Part shown: piece after piece, positions 50,971 through 62,200 of the stretch | How the letters are laid out: the number at the start of each line of letters is the position of its first letter | How positions within the stretch are numbered: the stretch's first letter is position 1 | Source of the DNA: Seriola aureovittata | Lineage: Eukaryota > Chordata > Actinopteri > Carangiformes > Carangidae | Direction of reading: 5' to 3' | DNA: 64,000 nt | Assembly (NCBI RefSeq): GCF_021018895.1 | Contig: NC_079384.1 | Span: forward strand, 15,267,140-15,331,139 | Translations under genes and position numbers: made by a program | Notes under the pieces: generated by a model | What the model was told of the DNA's origin: nothing | The model's input: only the letters and a program-made list of their open reading frames with translations | Databases searched by the model: none

Positions 50971-52398
50971 TCTTGCTGCTGTAAATACACTTTAGCGCAC
51001 CAACTCTGTGGCTGAAAACAGTTCAGTTTGATTAACTCTTTGAGAGATTTACACACATATCTAGGATGCCAACTCCAAACTAGTCTAGTCATGGCTCGTC
51101 TAGTTGTAGTTTAGGGAAGAGGTGTTCAGGTGGTGTCCAGCCTTCGTTCAGTGCCTCGACCCTTAACCACAACTCTCTCTGGTTGGTGGGTCAGCAGTGT
51201 TTTAAGGGAAACACAACCCTTTACAAAGAATGAAAATAATGATTTGTGACCCATTTTTAAAGATTCACATGCGAGTGTGACAAACAGGGCCAGGATGTTG
51301 GATAGTGTTCAGATCATACAGACATACGCACAAAAATAACAACAAAAACAAAACACAAAAACACCTCATTGCACTATGGCTAAACAGTTTAACCACTAAC
51401 TATCACAACACACTCAAAAAATCATCACATTAACTGGAAACCAATTCACGCTAATGTCCATTTTTAAATTTGTGCATCTGAAAACGATGTCATTATGCCA
51501 TTAACACCGACACGGCACATCACTCTGAGGCCCTTTATGAGACTGGAAAATGCTGCCTAACTGGCTTTCAGAATCCAATTGTTTTTGTACAAGATTAAAT
51601 TGCAGCGTCAATAACAGCAGACAGGTCCTACTTTGTCTCTACAGTCGTCGTATCTCTGGTGCATTTTTGCTCCACCCCTGCAAGGAAAATGCTCAGAAAA
51701 GTCAGATGTTATCAGCCCACATGGTCAAGTTCAATAAACACCATGCTCACTTGTTACCACTGGGGGAAAAAAAGCAGGCCTCAGTGACAAGCTGGAGGAC
51801 TAACTCACAATAGGTAAAGGATAGATAGTGTACCATGGCTACAAGAGTAAACAGTGAGGCAACACACCCGCCCATCTCAAATGACTACTGATGACCTGAT
51901 ATGAGCCCGGGAGGCTCCTGTGATTTTCCCATCTGGACCCACCATTATCTCAGCGGGGGATCTCTAATACTGTCATCAGATTTAATGGTTCATTTCCTCT
52001 CCTGTGTTCCTCTCCAGGTGTGGCCACCCTCCTCAAAGGCCGCTCCATCCACAATTCACGAGAGGATACTGATGCCATTACAGTGCTGTCCCTGTATACT
52101 AATCCATTAAACTATACAGTCAGTAGTAGGGCGACTGAAAGTGAGATTTTAAAAAGAGGAAACTGTGGTGGGACCAGACTGCAGGATGCTTGCCAGGTTG
52201 ACATCGAAAGGGGTGTGTTGAGAAGAAGTGAAAACACCAGGGTCCCAAATGGGAATAGACAAGGACTTGTTTCCACTGGGTGGAAATGTTTAGAATACAC
52301 TCCTGACCCCTGCCTCTTTTCTATTCTTACCCGATAAGCTTGAGGTCAACGGTGAAAAGTGAAGGATGTGTCAAGGCCTTAGGGAGTGTGAGAGTGTG

Positions 52399-52401
<3 letters not shown>

Positions 52402-52458
<57 letters not shown>

Positions 52459-52461
52459 TGT
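52402..52461. repeat. (TG)n microsatellite
   Basis: About 25 uninterrupted TG units, then TATGTGTGTGTA. Confidence 0.95.
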
Positions 52462-55400
52462 ATAGTGGAGTGGGTGTGACAGAACTGTTGACAGGTTAGT
52501 TAAGGCGATCATCAGGTTATGTGCTTTTTCCTCAGTGAGAAAGTGCAGTTATTCCTGGGTCGTGACGTGTTCACTAATGTTACACACCAGATGTTGATGC
52601 TGCAAATGAGAGCAGTGGGGAAGTGTTTGTTTTGGAGGAAAGGTCGTATTTTTCACCATAATTTAAAGGAGGAGTTCCTCACTGAGCCTCTGGTTGATGA
52701 TGTCTGGCAGCTTCGTTATAAGGGAAGAATTCTTGTGTTTATATTTGGCTTGTCTTAATACTGAGGGGGTTTTGTGGGTGTCACAGATGCCCGAGAAAGA
52801 GGCTGCAGTCTGCACACTTACAGTATTGTCATATTTGAAGAGGGCATTGCTACCTGTGCCCCTGATTAAAACTGATGTCGTCAGGCACCGCTTGTGTCTC
52901 CCAGCGTTCATGTCCAAGCCAGAGAAAAGTCCAAAGTCCTCTCTCATTTACTTATCAATGAAATCCAAGCCTCTGTGTGCGGTAAGCTGACAGCGCTGAC
53001 TGGAGATCCAGTGCATCATTTCTTTTTGTCTCCTCTGTCCAAATGTGATGAGAAAATGAGAAAAGTCAAAGAGCCAAAAAAAACCTGTCTGCCAGACCAC
53101 ATGACATAAACATCTAGAAATTATGACACTTTTCCTTTCCTGCTCGGTTCACTTTTCATCCCCAAACTATGAAGCTTAACTGCTAAAGTGGTTACGATAC
53201 AACATACATATGGAAACCTTTTTTTTTTTTTTTACCGTGCATGTCAGGCCAACGTTTAATTAAAAAGTTCTTATTTATTGAGTTTTCATTCCTGCTGTAT
53301 GAGCATTGCACCCTTCAGTTCAGTGTCACTGTGCTCTAAGTGGAGTGGACAGCATGTTTGCTCCCTCAGATATTTCCACTATGCAGTAATTCACAACATA
53401 CTCCCAAGGGCCACAATGCAGGAGTGTATATATATATATATAGGCCCCTCTAACCTTTCCCACACATTCTGAGAGAGGTTGACATGGAAGCACTTTTCCA
53501 GTGGACACTCGCAGCTCTATCCATGGGGGAGGAATTTCGTACGAGGTCAGGCTTTTCATGCTTTTCTGGGGCGTATTTATAGTGGCTGAGGTCAGGGCAG
53601 CAGAAGCATGTGGGGTGGCCTTCTCCAACCTGGCCATGTTAAGTGAAGCTGCAGGCCGCAGGGGTGGAGCAATGACACGTCATTCCATTCTAAATCCAAA
53701 CCTCCATGTTTATGACAATAGTAGCCTCACCAGGAGCTGCAGGGCAGTGCCCAGCACGGCCTCTTTGAAGCTGCCACAGAGCGCTAGCCTGTCAAATAGT
53801 TGACGCAGAGGAGATTTCAAGGCAAAGAACATACAGCCAATCCCACAGCCATCAATAGTGAGCGTAAGATTACATGACGTGCAAGTGGATAGAACAGTCC
53901 ATCAATAAATCAGCAGGCTGATGTTGTAGATTGAGTATTGGCTCACTAAAGAAATAGAATGAAAGGAGAGAAATAGAAATTGTGTTTAGAAATGTTTTAC
54001 ATGTATTAATTCTATGTATTTTTGACAGTCAGGTTAATAGATTTTTGTTGTAATTGCTATTTTATTGATCCTTTGCTTCAATCTACTGTTCAAAAATTTG
54101 TGTCATCTTACACTTAAAGTTTAGGGTCATATCTGGTCATCTGCTGTTTTTTTTGTCTTTTAAGTTCAACATTTTTTTTTTTAAATTAATAATGGTCAAT
54201 AAATTGTTTGTTGATTTTATTTCTTAATTTTTTTTAGTCATTCATTTTTACCCCCAAAATATTTGACATTTTTGGCTCTTTTTGGAACATATTATAATTC
54301 AAACTCTCATCTTGACTATGTCTGTCAAGGCACCTCAAACATCTCAGTATATCGGGTCAAAAAACACAGGCTGGACCTTTAAGTGAAATATGGAGGAATG
54401 CAGGATGCTTAATTGTAACAGAAAAAACATCTTGATTGTGGTTTTGCGACTTTACTCAAGCTAAGGAGCCGAATACTTCTTCCAGCTCTGGTGGCAACAC
54501 TTGTAGGAAGGTTACCAAAGATTTCAATGTAATGGGGCTGATGTAACTAAAACACTGCTGTTGTATCAGTGTTTATAATCACATAAAGCTCTCCTCACCT
54601 GTCACAACCACAGCACCTCAAAGTAACGCTCCAAAAATATTGACAACATTATATAATGAACATATATGCACCAACCCATTTAAACTGATAGGTTAAATAA
54701 GAAATAAGTGATGTTGGCAAAACCCAAAACAATCACATATGTGTATTTTGTTCTGGTTAAAGTTCTGTGATGACGATAAACCAGCTGAGTAACTCCTGGC
54801 TACAGCTTTGCTTGTCTCTGTAGTGGAAACCAGGCTATCATCTGTCCAGCCTCACCCCTTCAGAACAGATTAGTGTAAATGATCCTCATTTCTAAAGCTA
54901 GGTAACACAACACAGATTATTATTCTGTGCTACAGGGGTTTGTGTGGATTCTTCCTGTGGCATGAATCATTAAAAAGGTGACTGTAATCTATACAGACAG
55001 CTAGGTTCTCTGGGTGACAGCTATCTGATGCTGCCCGGAGGCCAACTGGACAAAGCTCAGATTGCTCCCCGTCTAACGAGACATTTGAAGGTAAATGACC
55101 TCTTTAAAATGAAAACCTAACTACCAAAAAAATGCTGGCAAACAAATCTAATCAGTTCGTTTCCATAGGGTTCACCTTTGCATCACTTTGACATTTAATC
55201 AAGAAGCTAAAGTTATTAGGAAGGAAAGTGGAGGCCAGGAACAATGTGCATCAAGTCCATGGTGGTTATGTAAAAAAATTACAGTATATGGTGGGTTACC
55301 GTGCCAAGGATCTGTAGCACAGAAATCCAATTATTGAAAAAGTACAAAGACAAAAATCTTGTTTAGACAATAGTGTCATTTTGCAATCCCACTACATTTC

Positions 55401-55599
55401 CTTGAACAAAGTAAAAGCACCTGCTCACCATTAATTTGAAAATCCCAGGCAGAGTGTTGCAGTAACCTATGGCAACTGCTTCTGTGTCAACAGAAATCTT
55501 GGACAGGCCAGCTCCGGCAGCCCAGGACTGTGCACCACCATTGGCTGGCTGAATGAATGACTTGCAAACTTGTCCATCTATTATGCATGTCAGTATACC

Positions 55600-55685
55600 T
55601 TTAGTGCGTTCTTGAGCTCATTTCCAGGTACACACAACCGAGAGGTAGCCTGCAGGAAGACGCTGTGTACTGAAGGAAAAGCTCG
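55600..55685 (+). other. tekt3: Candidate tekt3 5' non-coding exon
   Basis: The sequence ends GAAAAGCTCG|GTAAGA, a good splice donor at 55686, about 190 bp before the acceptor that precedes the coding start. The 5' end of the exon and a promoter cannot be fixed; 55600 is arbitrary. Confidence 0.4.
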
Positions 55686-55900
55686 GTAAGACTTTTGTTT
55701 TCCTGTTTTAATGCTTTCTTGTCACTTTAGTGTTGTTAGAGTACTTGATTAATCTTTGATTTAATTTATGAATGTTTTGGATTGGTAAAATTAAAATAAT
55801 TTATCAATATGTATGTATCTTCTACATGATATGTAAATATTTAGTCTGTCTGGACAATCATTTTGCCTTAAAACCAGTGGCACTCTGAGGGGAGTCAACA

Positions 55901-56470
55901 ATGGAGCTGATTGGATCCACCCTGACAGCCACATATGCTCGGCCAAAAACCAGCCACTTCCTCCCTGCCATCTCCACCATGGCATCCAGCTATCGCAACA
56001 CCCAGCCTGCCTTGGCCATGAATCCCAGTGCCAACCTGTGGAGGACCAACAGCTATTTCAAGAGCAGCAGCACGGTCCCAACCCCTTCTTCCTTACCGCG
56101 AGAGAATTTAGACCTGGTTCGAGCCAAGACAATGTTCTACCCATCCAACAGGACGGCGCTGACCACCCGCTACACCCCAGACGATTGGTACAAGTCCAAC
56201 CAAAACAACTACAGGGAGTCGGAGTCGTCCCGGAAAAGCGCAGAGAGACTGAGAAGAGACACCATGAGGCTGATGCAGGATAGAGAGCAGATGACCAGGA
56301 GAACTCAGGAGAGCACCAGCAAGAACATCGGTGAGCGGCTCAACGACATTGTCTTCTGGAGGTCTGAGCTGACCCATGAGACTGACAACATGGTGACTGA
56401 GATAGCAGCTCTCACTGAGGTCAAGAGGAGGCTGGAGAGAGCCTTGGCAGAGACCGAGGGGCCCCTTCAG
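55901..56470 (+). CDS. tekt3: tektin-3, first coding exon (190 codons)
   Basis: Starts MELIGSTLTATYARPK at the ATG at 55901; human tektin-3 begins almost identically (MELLGSTLTATYA). Conserved blocks follow: SHFLPAISTMASSYR, TRYTPDDWYKSNQ (about 90-102) and GERLNDIVFWRSEL (about 146-159), with the start of the tektin coiled coil in the second half. The acceptor AG is at 55876-55877; the donor is CAG|GTGAGG at 56470/56471, after a complete Gln codon. Tektin-3 is an alpha-helical filament protein bound to the inner wall of doublet microtubules in cilia and sperm flagella. The exon itself is intact; the gene is interrupted further downstream by a retrotransposon. Confidence 0.93.
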
Positions 56471-57122
56471 GTGAGGAAAGGAAGGGATATAATTCAGTGA
56501 GTGTGTGTGTGTTACCTTCAATTTATCCTCTTCTGGTAAGTAATATCTGAATTTTGATGTTTGTTATTGGAACATTTTGCAGGAAATATTTACATTTCAA
56601 ATGGCATTTGCCCTGAAATCTTAACACCCTGGTCTCTGGCTTCTGTTCAGTTCAGTGCACTCATATTATCATTCATGCATATTATATCACCGGGTGACAG
56701 TATCTGTGGTGAAACAGTGGTTTGGTTGTAGCAACAGTATCTGCACATTAAAATGCAGTTGTGCTTTTTCTGGGTCAGACTCTTAATTAGATCTCCTCAG
56801 TGTCCCGTTAGAGCGTGTCTGGTCATTTGTTTCACCCAGAGAGGGTCAACTTAATGTAGCCAGAGATCTGATGACACAGACACCTTTCTAGGCTAAGATC
56901 ATGTGGCAGAAGACCTTCTTAGAGACTTCACCAGGTAACTGAAGCTGAAGAATGCAGCTGATGTATCGCACTATGCAGTACATGCCCTGCTCCATTCTGC
57001 TCAAATTACTACCCCACCTATTTGTCACGAGGAAAGAAAAATGCAGCATATTGAGTGACTTTAAATTCTGCTCATTATACAACCACCTCAACTTGTTTTA
57101 GTCATGATCACTCTGTCAATAG
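56471..57122 (+). other. tekt3: tekt3 intron
   Basis: Begins GTGAGG and ends TCAATAG. No repeat or nested gene recognised inside. Confidence 0.85.
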
Positions 57123-57266
<144 letters not shown>

Positions 57267-57309
57267 TAAATAAGGTGCTTGTATCTGTATTTACTTGTGT
57301 TTCAATGAG

Positions 57310-57380
57310 GAAGTGGAAGTCATCAAGTCATGTCAAGAAAGGATGAGGCGATATCTGGACCGAGCCATCGCACAGCTGGC
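57310..57380 (+). CDS. tekt3: tektin-3, third coding exon (71 bp)
   Basis: Bounded by GAG|GAAGTG and TGGC|GTGAGT. It encodes EVEVIKSCQERMRRYLDRAI and the next few residues, leaving two bases for the following exon. This aligns with the tektin-3 segment containing CCQERMKLHLDKAIAQLA in human. The acceptor lacks a strong pyrimidine tract but the frame and protein match are clear. Confidence 0.88.
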
Positions 57381-57536
57381 GTGAGTCTGAAAAATCAATT
57401 AATAAAATATTATTACATGCAGGATCCTATTGTATAGTTACTTCCAAAACTGTGAAGTTTGACATGCATTTGATATATTTATGTTTAATAATTTATCAAT
57501 TTTTTTGTTTCTGTATTTCTTTGTGGGGATCCTAAG

Positions 57537-57584
57537 GTCAAACAGAGCAGCCCAGCATGAACTGGAAAGAGACATGAGTGACAA
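57537..57584 (+). pseudogene. tekt3: tektin-3, fourth coding exon, left part before the retrotransposon
   Basis: Acceptor CCTAAG|GTCAAAC. The 48 bp complete the split codon and encode NRAAQHELERDMSD, matching the conserved tektin-3 coiled coil (RASQHELEKDLSD in human). Coding sequence stops two bases into a Lys codon, where the 5970-bp LTR element begins. The remainder of the same exon resumes at 63560. As it stands the exon is broken, so functional tektin-3 is not predicted from this haplotype unless the insert is removed from the RNA. Confidence 0.9.
57580..57584. repeat. Target-site duplication, left copy (GACAA)
   Basis: GACAA immediately before the 5' LTR; the identical five bases follow the 3' LTR at 63555-63559. 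A 5-bp duplication is usual for Ty3/Gypsy integration. Confidence 0.9.
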
Positions 57585-57732
57585 TGTCATGGTTTGTTCT
57601 CCATACATACCTGCCTTCAGTTGTTTTCCACTCATCACTCCCTTGCTCACCCCATCTGCCAGCCACACCCACCTCGTCAGTCACTTCATTCACCTGTTCA
57701 CTCAGCTGCAGCTCTTCAGCAATCAAGCCTGG

Positions 57733-57772
57733 TTAAAAGCTCCACTCTCCTCCACACTCACTGCCAGATTGT
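57733..57772 (+). promoter_or_regulatory. LTR core promoter: TATA-like box and predicted RNA start
   Basis: TTAAAAG at 57733-57739 lies about 30 bp upstream of GCCAGATTGT (57763-57772). That word is the exact reverse complement of the ten bases 58301-58310 just after the LTR. In Tf1/sushi elements the RNA 5' end pairs with the priming site, which places the likely transcription start at 57763. The spacing to the TATA-like box supports this. Confidence 0.55.
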
Positions 57773-58230
57773 TCTTTGTTCCCATGAAAGACTTTCCAGC
57801 GTTTACTCTTCATCTGATCTCCCGGTTCCGACCCTGCCTGCTCCCGACCTACCCGCCTCGTCTCTGCCCTGGTAATTACTTCAGCCCTTCTGTTTTTGAC
57901 CACGATTCTGCCTTGCCTCTTCCTGGTCTTCGTCTGCCTGTTCTCGGGGCTGCTCTGAGTCCTCCACCTCCACTGCTGCAGCGTGTGAGTTCTCCTCGTT
58001 TCCCCATTGATCATCGCTGGGACAGAGTCCTCATCTCGACCATCGTGAGTGTTCCTGGGTTACTCACCTGCTGGTTTTTCGGTCCTCTGCCTGGTTCCGA
58101 CCTACCCTCTGCCAGGTACGGCTGCCTCATCCACAGCTTTATTCTGGGCCCTCGGATTTTCCCCAAGCCCCTCAAAGACTGCCATTCGCCTTTTGAATTG
58201 AACTGTGTTTACTTACCTGCATCTAATAAC

Positions 58231-58236
58231 AATAAA
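58231..58236 (+). terminator. LTR polyadenylation signal AATAAA
   Basis: AATAAAAG near the LTR 3' end; the functional copy is the matching one in the 3' LTR at 63487-63492. Confidence 0.7.
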
Positions 58237-58300
58237 AGTCATTACCAATCATCGGTCCTAGTCGGTGCTGCTTTTGGGTCCAAACCTCACCCATTACAGT

Positions 58301-58310
58301 ACAATCTGGC
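58301..58310 (+). other. Putative self-priming primer-binding site
   Basis: ACAATCTGGC starts 3 bases after the 5' LTR. It is perfectly complementary to GCCAGATTGT in the LTR (57763). This fits the self-primed initiation known for Tf1 and predicted for the sushi group, where the element's own RNA 5' end rather than a tRNA primes reverse transcription. A tRNA primer starting at the TGG at 58307 is a less convincing alternative because it would overlap the gag start codon. Confidence 0.6.
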
Positions 58311-58315
58311 CAGTC

Positions 58316-59272
58316 ATGGACCCAGCGCGCCCCCCGTCTCCACAGAACCGCTTTGAGAGAATAGAGGACGTTCTCCAGCGGCATGAAAGTATGATGGCGG
58401 CCGCCCTCACCCAGATCCAGCAGCTGTCATCCACCCTTGCTCAGGCAGTTGCTACGTCGAGGTCTCCTGAACCCCCAACACCACCACCACCACCGCCGCC
58501 TCCTTCTGGAGCCATCACCGAACCTCGGGTCGGCGCACCCGAGCGTTACGCTGGGGATCCTGACGGCTGCAACCCGTTCATCACGAACTGTTCCATTTTG
58601 TTTGCACTCCAGCCCCTCACGTTTTCCACTGAGGCAGCCCGGGTGGCCTTCACCATCAACCACCTCACGGGCCGCGCCCGTCTCTGGGGAACTGCGGAGT
58701 GGGAGAAGCAGACTCCTGCTTGCGCCTCCTTCCAGGCATTCTCAGAGGAGCTCCGCAAGGTTTTTGGAATGGGAGTTTCTGGGTCGGACGCAGCTCGTGA
58801 CCTGCTGAGTCTTCGACAGGGGAATCAGACGGTGGCTGACTTCTCGATTGACTTCCGCACTCGAGCCCGCCAGAGCAGCTGGAATGAGTCGGCCCTCCGT
58901 GACTTCTTCCTCCACAGTCTGGCCGACTACATCAAGGATGAATTGGTGTCTCACGACCTCCCATCAACTTTGGACGGGATGATCGAGCTGGCCATCCGAG
59001 TGGACCTCCGTATTCAGGCCCGACGCCGTGAGAGGAGACGGGGAACAGCCAGTGGGAACCCTCCCTCACGACTTCGGGAGACCGCCTCAGATCCTGGTGC
59101 CGCCTCCTTTTCCGGCCCCCCGGCAGAGGCGTCCGAGCCAATGCAACTGGGTCGCACCAGTCTCTCCCCAAAGGAGAAGGAGCGACGTCGTCAGGCCAAT
59201 CTGTGTTTATACTGTGGTCAGGCCGGCCATTTCGTCTCTCGCTGTCCAGCAAAAGCCAGGGCTCATCAGTAG
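58316..59272 (+). CDS. gag: Retrotransposon Gag with CCHC zinc knuckle
   Basis: 318 residues from the ATG at 58316, the first in frame after the LTR. An upstream in-frame ATG at 58265 lies inside the LTR U5 and is less likely to be used. Order: short coiled region, proline-rich linker with a run of prolines (about residues 57-64), a capsid-like region with [14 protein letters not shown] and [19 protein letters not shown] (the usual sushi/Gag capsid wording), a basic stretch [11 protein letters not shown], and a C-terminal CX2CX4HX4C knuckle (C297, C300, H305, C310). Gag packages the element RNA into particles. It ends with TAG at 59270-59272, overlapping pol in the -1 frame. The frame is intact. 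Confidence 0.92.
   Translation: MDPARPPSPQNRFERIEDVLQRHESMMAAALTQIQQLSSTLAQAVATSRSPEPPTPPPPPPPPSGAITEPRVGAPERYAGDPDGCNPFITNCSILFALQPLTFSTEAARVAFTINHLTGRARLWGTAEWEKQTPACASFQAFSEELRKVFGMGVSGSDAARDLLSLRQGNQTVADFSIDFRTRARQSSWNESALRDFFLHSLADYIKDELVSHDLPSTLDGMIELAIRVDLRIQARRRERRRGTASGNPPSRLRETASDPGAASFSGPPAEASEPMQLGRTSLSPKEKERRRQANLCLYCGQAGHFVSRCPAKARAHQ
59167..59173 (+). promoter_or_regulatory. Candidate -1 frameshift heptamer
   Basis: CCCAAAG in register with the gag codons (C CCA AAG) fits the X XXY YYZ rule, and the pol frame is open from here on. It lies upstream of the zinc knuckle, which would then be missing from Gag-Pol. A second candidate is the A-run 59251-59254 (GCA AAA GCC) after the knuckle, which allows only single-tRNA slippage. 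Which is used, if either, is unknown. Confidence 0.35.
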
Positions 59273-62200
59273 GCGGGGATATACTGTTGAGCCAAGCTTC
59301 ACCCAAAGCCTTCCCCAATCAAAGACCTGTGTTTCACGCCAGGCTCCTCCTCCCGGACGGTTCCCATGCCTTAGCTACATTCATCGACTCCGGGGCCGAC
59401 GCCAACATCATTGATGAGGATCTAGCACTGCAGTTGGGGATAGACCGCATTCCCCTGCCTCATCCGATCCCTGCCAGGGCCCTCGATGGACACCTCCTGG
59501 GAACTGTCTCTCATCAGACCATCCCGGTACCCATGTTACTTTCAGGTAACCACCATGAGACTGTCCAATTTCATGTCCTACCATCCCCTTGCATCCCTCT
59601 GATTCTGGGGTATCCCTGGCTCCTCCGTCATAACCCCCACATTGACTGGGCTGCAGGGACCATCCTGGGGTGGAGCCCTTCCTGCCACCAGATCTGTCTG
59701 AGACACGCCAGCGTTCCCCAGCACTCAGCCTGTTCCAGCGTCATGCCTACCTTGTCCGGGGTTCCCCCCGAATACCATGACTTTCGAGAGGTGTTCAGCA
59801 AGGCCAAGGCCACATCCCTGCCTCCTCATCGCCCATATGACTGCGCCATTGACCTGCAGCCCGGCACCACTCCACCCAAGGGCCGTCTCTACTCTTTGTC
59901 TGGCCCAGAAAGAGAGGCTATGGAAGCCTACATCAATGACTCTCTGGCAGCAGGAATCATCCGACCCTCTTCTTCTCCGGCGGGGGCAGGGTTCTTCTTT
60001 GTCGAAAAGAAAGACAAGACACTGAGGCCATGCATCGATTATCGGGGCCTCAACGACATCACCATCAAGAATCGCTATCCACTCCCTCTCATCTCCTCAG
60101 CGTTTGAGCTTCTCCAGGGGGCCACCATATTCACAAAGTTAGATCTTCGCAACGCCTACCATCTAGTCCGCATCCGGGAGGGTGATGAGTGGAAGACTGC
60201 CTTCAACACCCCCTCCGGTCACTACGAATACCTGGTGATGCCCTTCGGTCTCACCAACGCCCCCGCTGTCTTCCAGGCCCTGGTTAATGACGTGCTCCGA
60301 GACATGCTCAACCGCTTTGTGTTCGTGTACTTGGATGACATCCTGATCTTCTCCAAGACCCGGGAGGAGCACGTCAGTCATGTTCAGGCAGTTCTCAAGC
60401 GCCTCCTCGAGAACTCTCTCTTCGTCAAAGCCGAGAAGTGTGAGTTTCATGCCTCTTCTGTCTCCTTCTTGGGCTACATTGTGGCTCCAGGTAGTCTGCA
60501 GATGGACCCGTCCAAGGTCTCAGCAGTCACGTCCTGGCCCATCCCTGACTCCCGCAAGCACCTGCAACGTTTCCTGGGGTTCGCCAACTTTTACCGCAGA
60601 TTCATCCGCAACTACAGCACTGTCGCCGCCCCCCTCACAGCTCTCACATCCACCAAGGTGCCTTTCCACTGGACCTCTGCGGCTGATGAGGCCTTCCAGA
60701 CTCTCAAGGCGTGTTTTACATCAGCGCCCATCCTTCAGGTTCCCGACCCAGACCGCCAGTTCGTTGTGGAGGTTGATGCCTCCGATGTTGGCGTGGGAGC
60801 CGTCCTGTCTCAGCGGGCTGCGTCAGATCAAAAGCTCCATCCCTGTGCCTTCTTCTCTCGTCGACTGTCCCCTGCTGAGAGGAACTATGACATCGGCAAC
60901 CGGGAGCTGTTAGCCGTCAAGCTGGCCCTAGAGGTGTGGCGCCATTGGCTGGAGGGGACCAGACTGCCATTCCTGGTTTGGACTGATCATAAGAACCTAG
61001 AATACATCCGGACTGCCAAGAGACTGAACTCCCGCCAAGCCCGCTGGTCCCTCTTCTTCACACGATTCAACTTCTCCCTCTCCTATCGACCTGGATCCCG
61101 CAACATCAAGCCAGATGCCTTGTCGCGACAATTCAAGGGGGAGGGGGAGGCAAGGGAAGAGGCCGACTCCATCCTCCCGTATCCCTGTGTTATTGCTTCC
61201 CTGACCTGGGAGGTGGAGGAGAGGGTGAAAGCTGCTATGGAGAATCAACCAGGTCCTAGCGCCTGTCCCCCTAACCGTCTCTTTGTTCCTTCGGCTCTGA
61301 GGTCTGACGTACTCCAGTGGGCTCACTCCTCCAGACTTACCTGTCATCCTGGAATACGGAGGACTTGTGATGTATTAAAGCAGCGCTTCTGGTGGGCCAC
61401 GCTGGAAGAGGACACTCGTGAGTACATCAATGCCTGTCCTGTCTGCAGTCAACACAAGCCTTCTCATCAGTCCCCTGCTGGGTTTTTGCATCCCCTTCCG
61501 GTGCCTCGGCGCCCATGGTCCCACATCTCCTTGGACTTCGTCACTGGTCTTCCCTCTTCTGGTGGGAACACAGTCATTCTCACAGTGGTTGACCGGTTTA
61601 GCAAGATGGCACATTTCATTCCTCTCTCCAAGATCCCCTCTGCCAAAGAGACTGCTCAGCTGGTCCTGCTCCATATCTTCCGCCTCCATGGCCTTCCCAC
61701 TGATGTGGTCTCAGACCGGGGCCCGCAGTTCACCTCCATCTTCTGGCGGGAGTTCTGCGCTCAGCTTGGGGCCTCCGTTAGTTTGTCCTCCGGTTTCCAC
61801 CCCCAATCCAATGGCCAAGCAGAACGCATGAACCAAGAGATGGAGACAACACTACGTTGTATGGTGTCACGGAACCCCTCCTCTTGGTCCCAGCAGCTCC
61901 TGTGGGTCGAATACGCCCACAACTCCCTCACCAGCTCGGCCACTGGCCTCTCCCCCTTTCAATGCTGTTACGGGTATCAACCTCCACTCTTCCCGGCCCT
62001 TGAGGGAGAGGCCACCTGCCCCTCTGTCCAGGCCTTCATCCGTCGTTGTCGCCGCACCTGGATCCAAGCTCGAGCAGCCCTTCTCCGAGCCTCTGATCGC
62101 TACTCCTCATCGGCCAACCGGCGTCGCACTCAAGCTCCGACTTACCAAGTGGGCCAAAAGGTTTGGCTCTCCACCCGGGACCTCCCTCTCCGGGTGGAAT

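Larger units (their letters stand above)
50346..55599. other. Intergenic, no gene seen
   Basis: Contains a (CA)n microsatellite at 50916-50969 and a (TG)n microsatellite at 52402-52461, a T run at about 53219-53234, and AT-rich DNA around 54000-54300. No exon with recognisable similarity, so it is treated as the region upstream of tekt3. Confidence 0.5.
57585..58298 (+). repeat. 5' LTR (714 bp)
   Basis: Starts TGTCATGG and ends ATTACA. Compared by eye with the 3' LTR, no difference was seen; the open frame across both also translates identically. It contains a TATA-like box, a presumed RNA start and an AATAAA at 58231-58236. Confidence 0.95.

Noticed and set aside
52020..52337. ORF after an AG-like acceptor (CTCTCCAG) near 52017
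   Set aside because: It looked briefly like an exon, but the translated sequence resembles no known family and no partner exons were found.
54440..54500. Fragment resembling the end of the dispersed repeat flanking the satellite
   Set aside because: Only a short match (ACTTTACTCAAG ... GAATACTTCTTCCAG) was seen, too little to define an element.
58265..58315. Upstream in-frame ATG extending gag by 17 codons
   Set aside because: It lies in the LTR and would make the priming site coding. The ATG at 58316 directly after the priming site is the better start.
60380..60913. Plus-strand ORF of 177 codons within pol
   Set aside because: Alternative-frame shadow of the reverse transcriptase/RNase H coding region.
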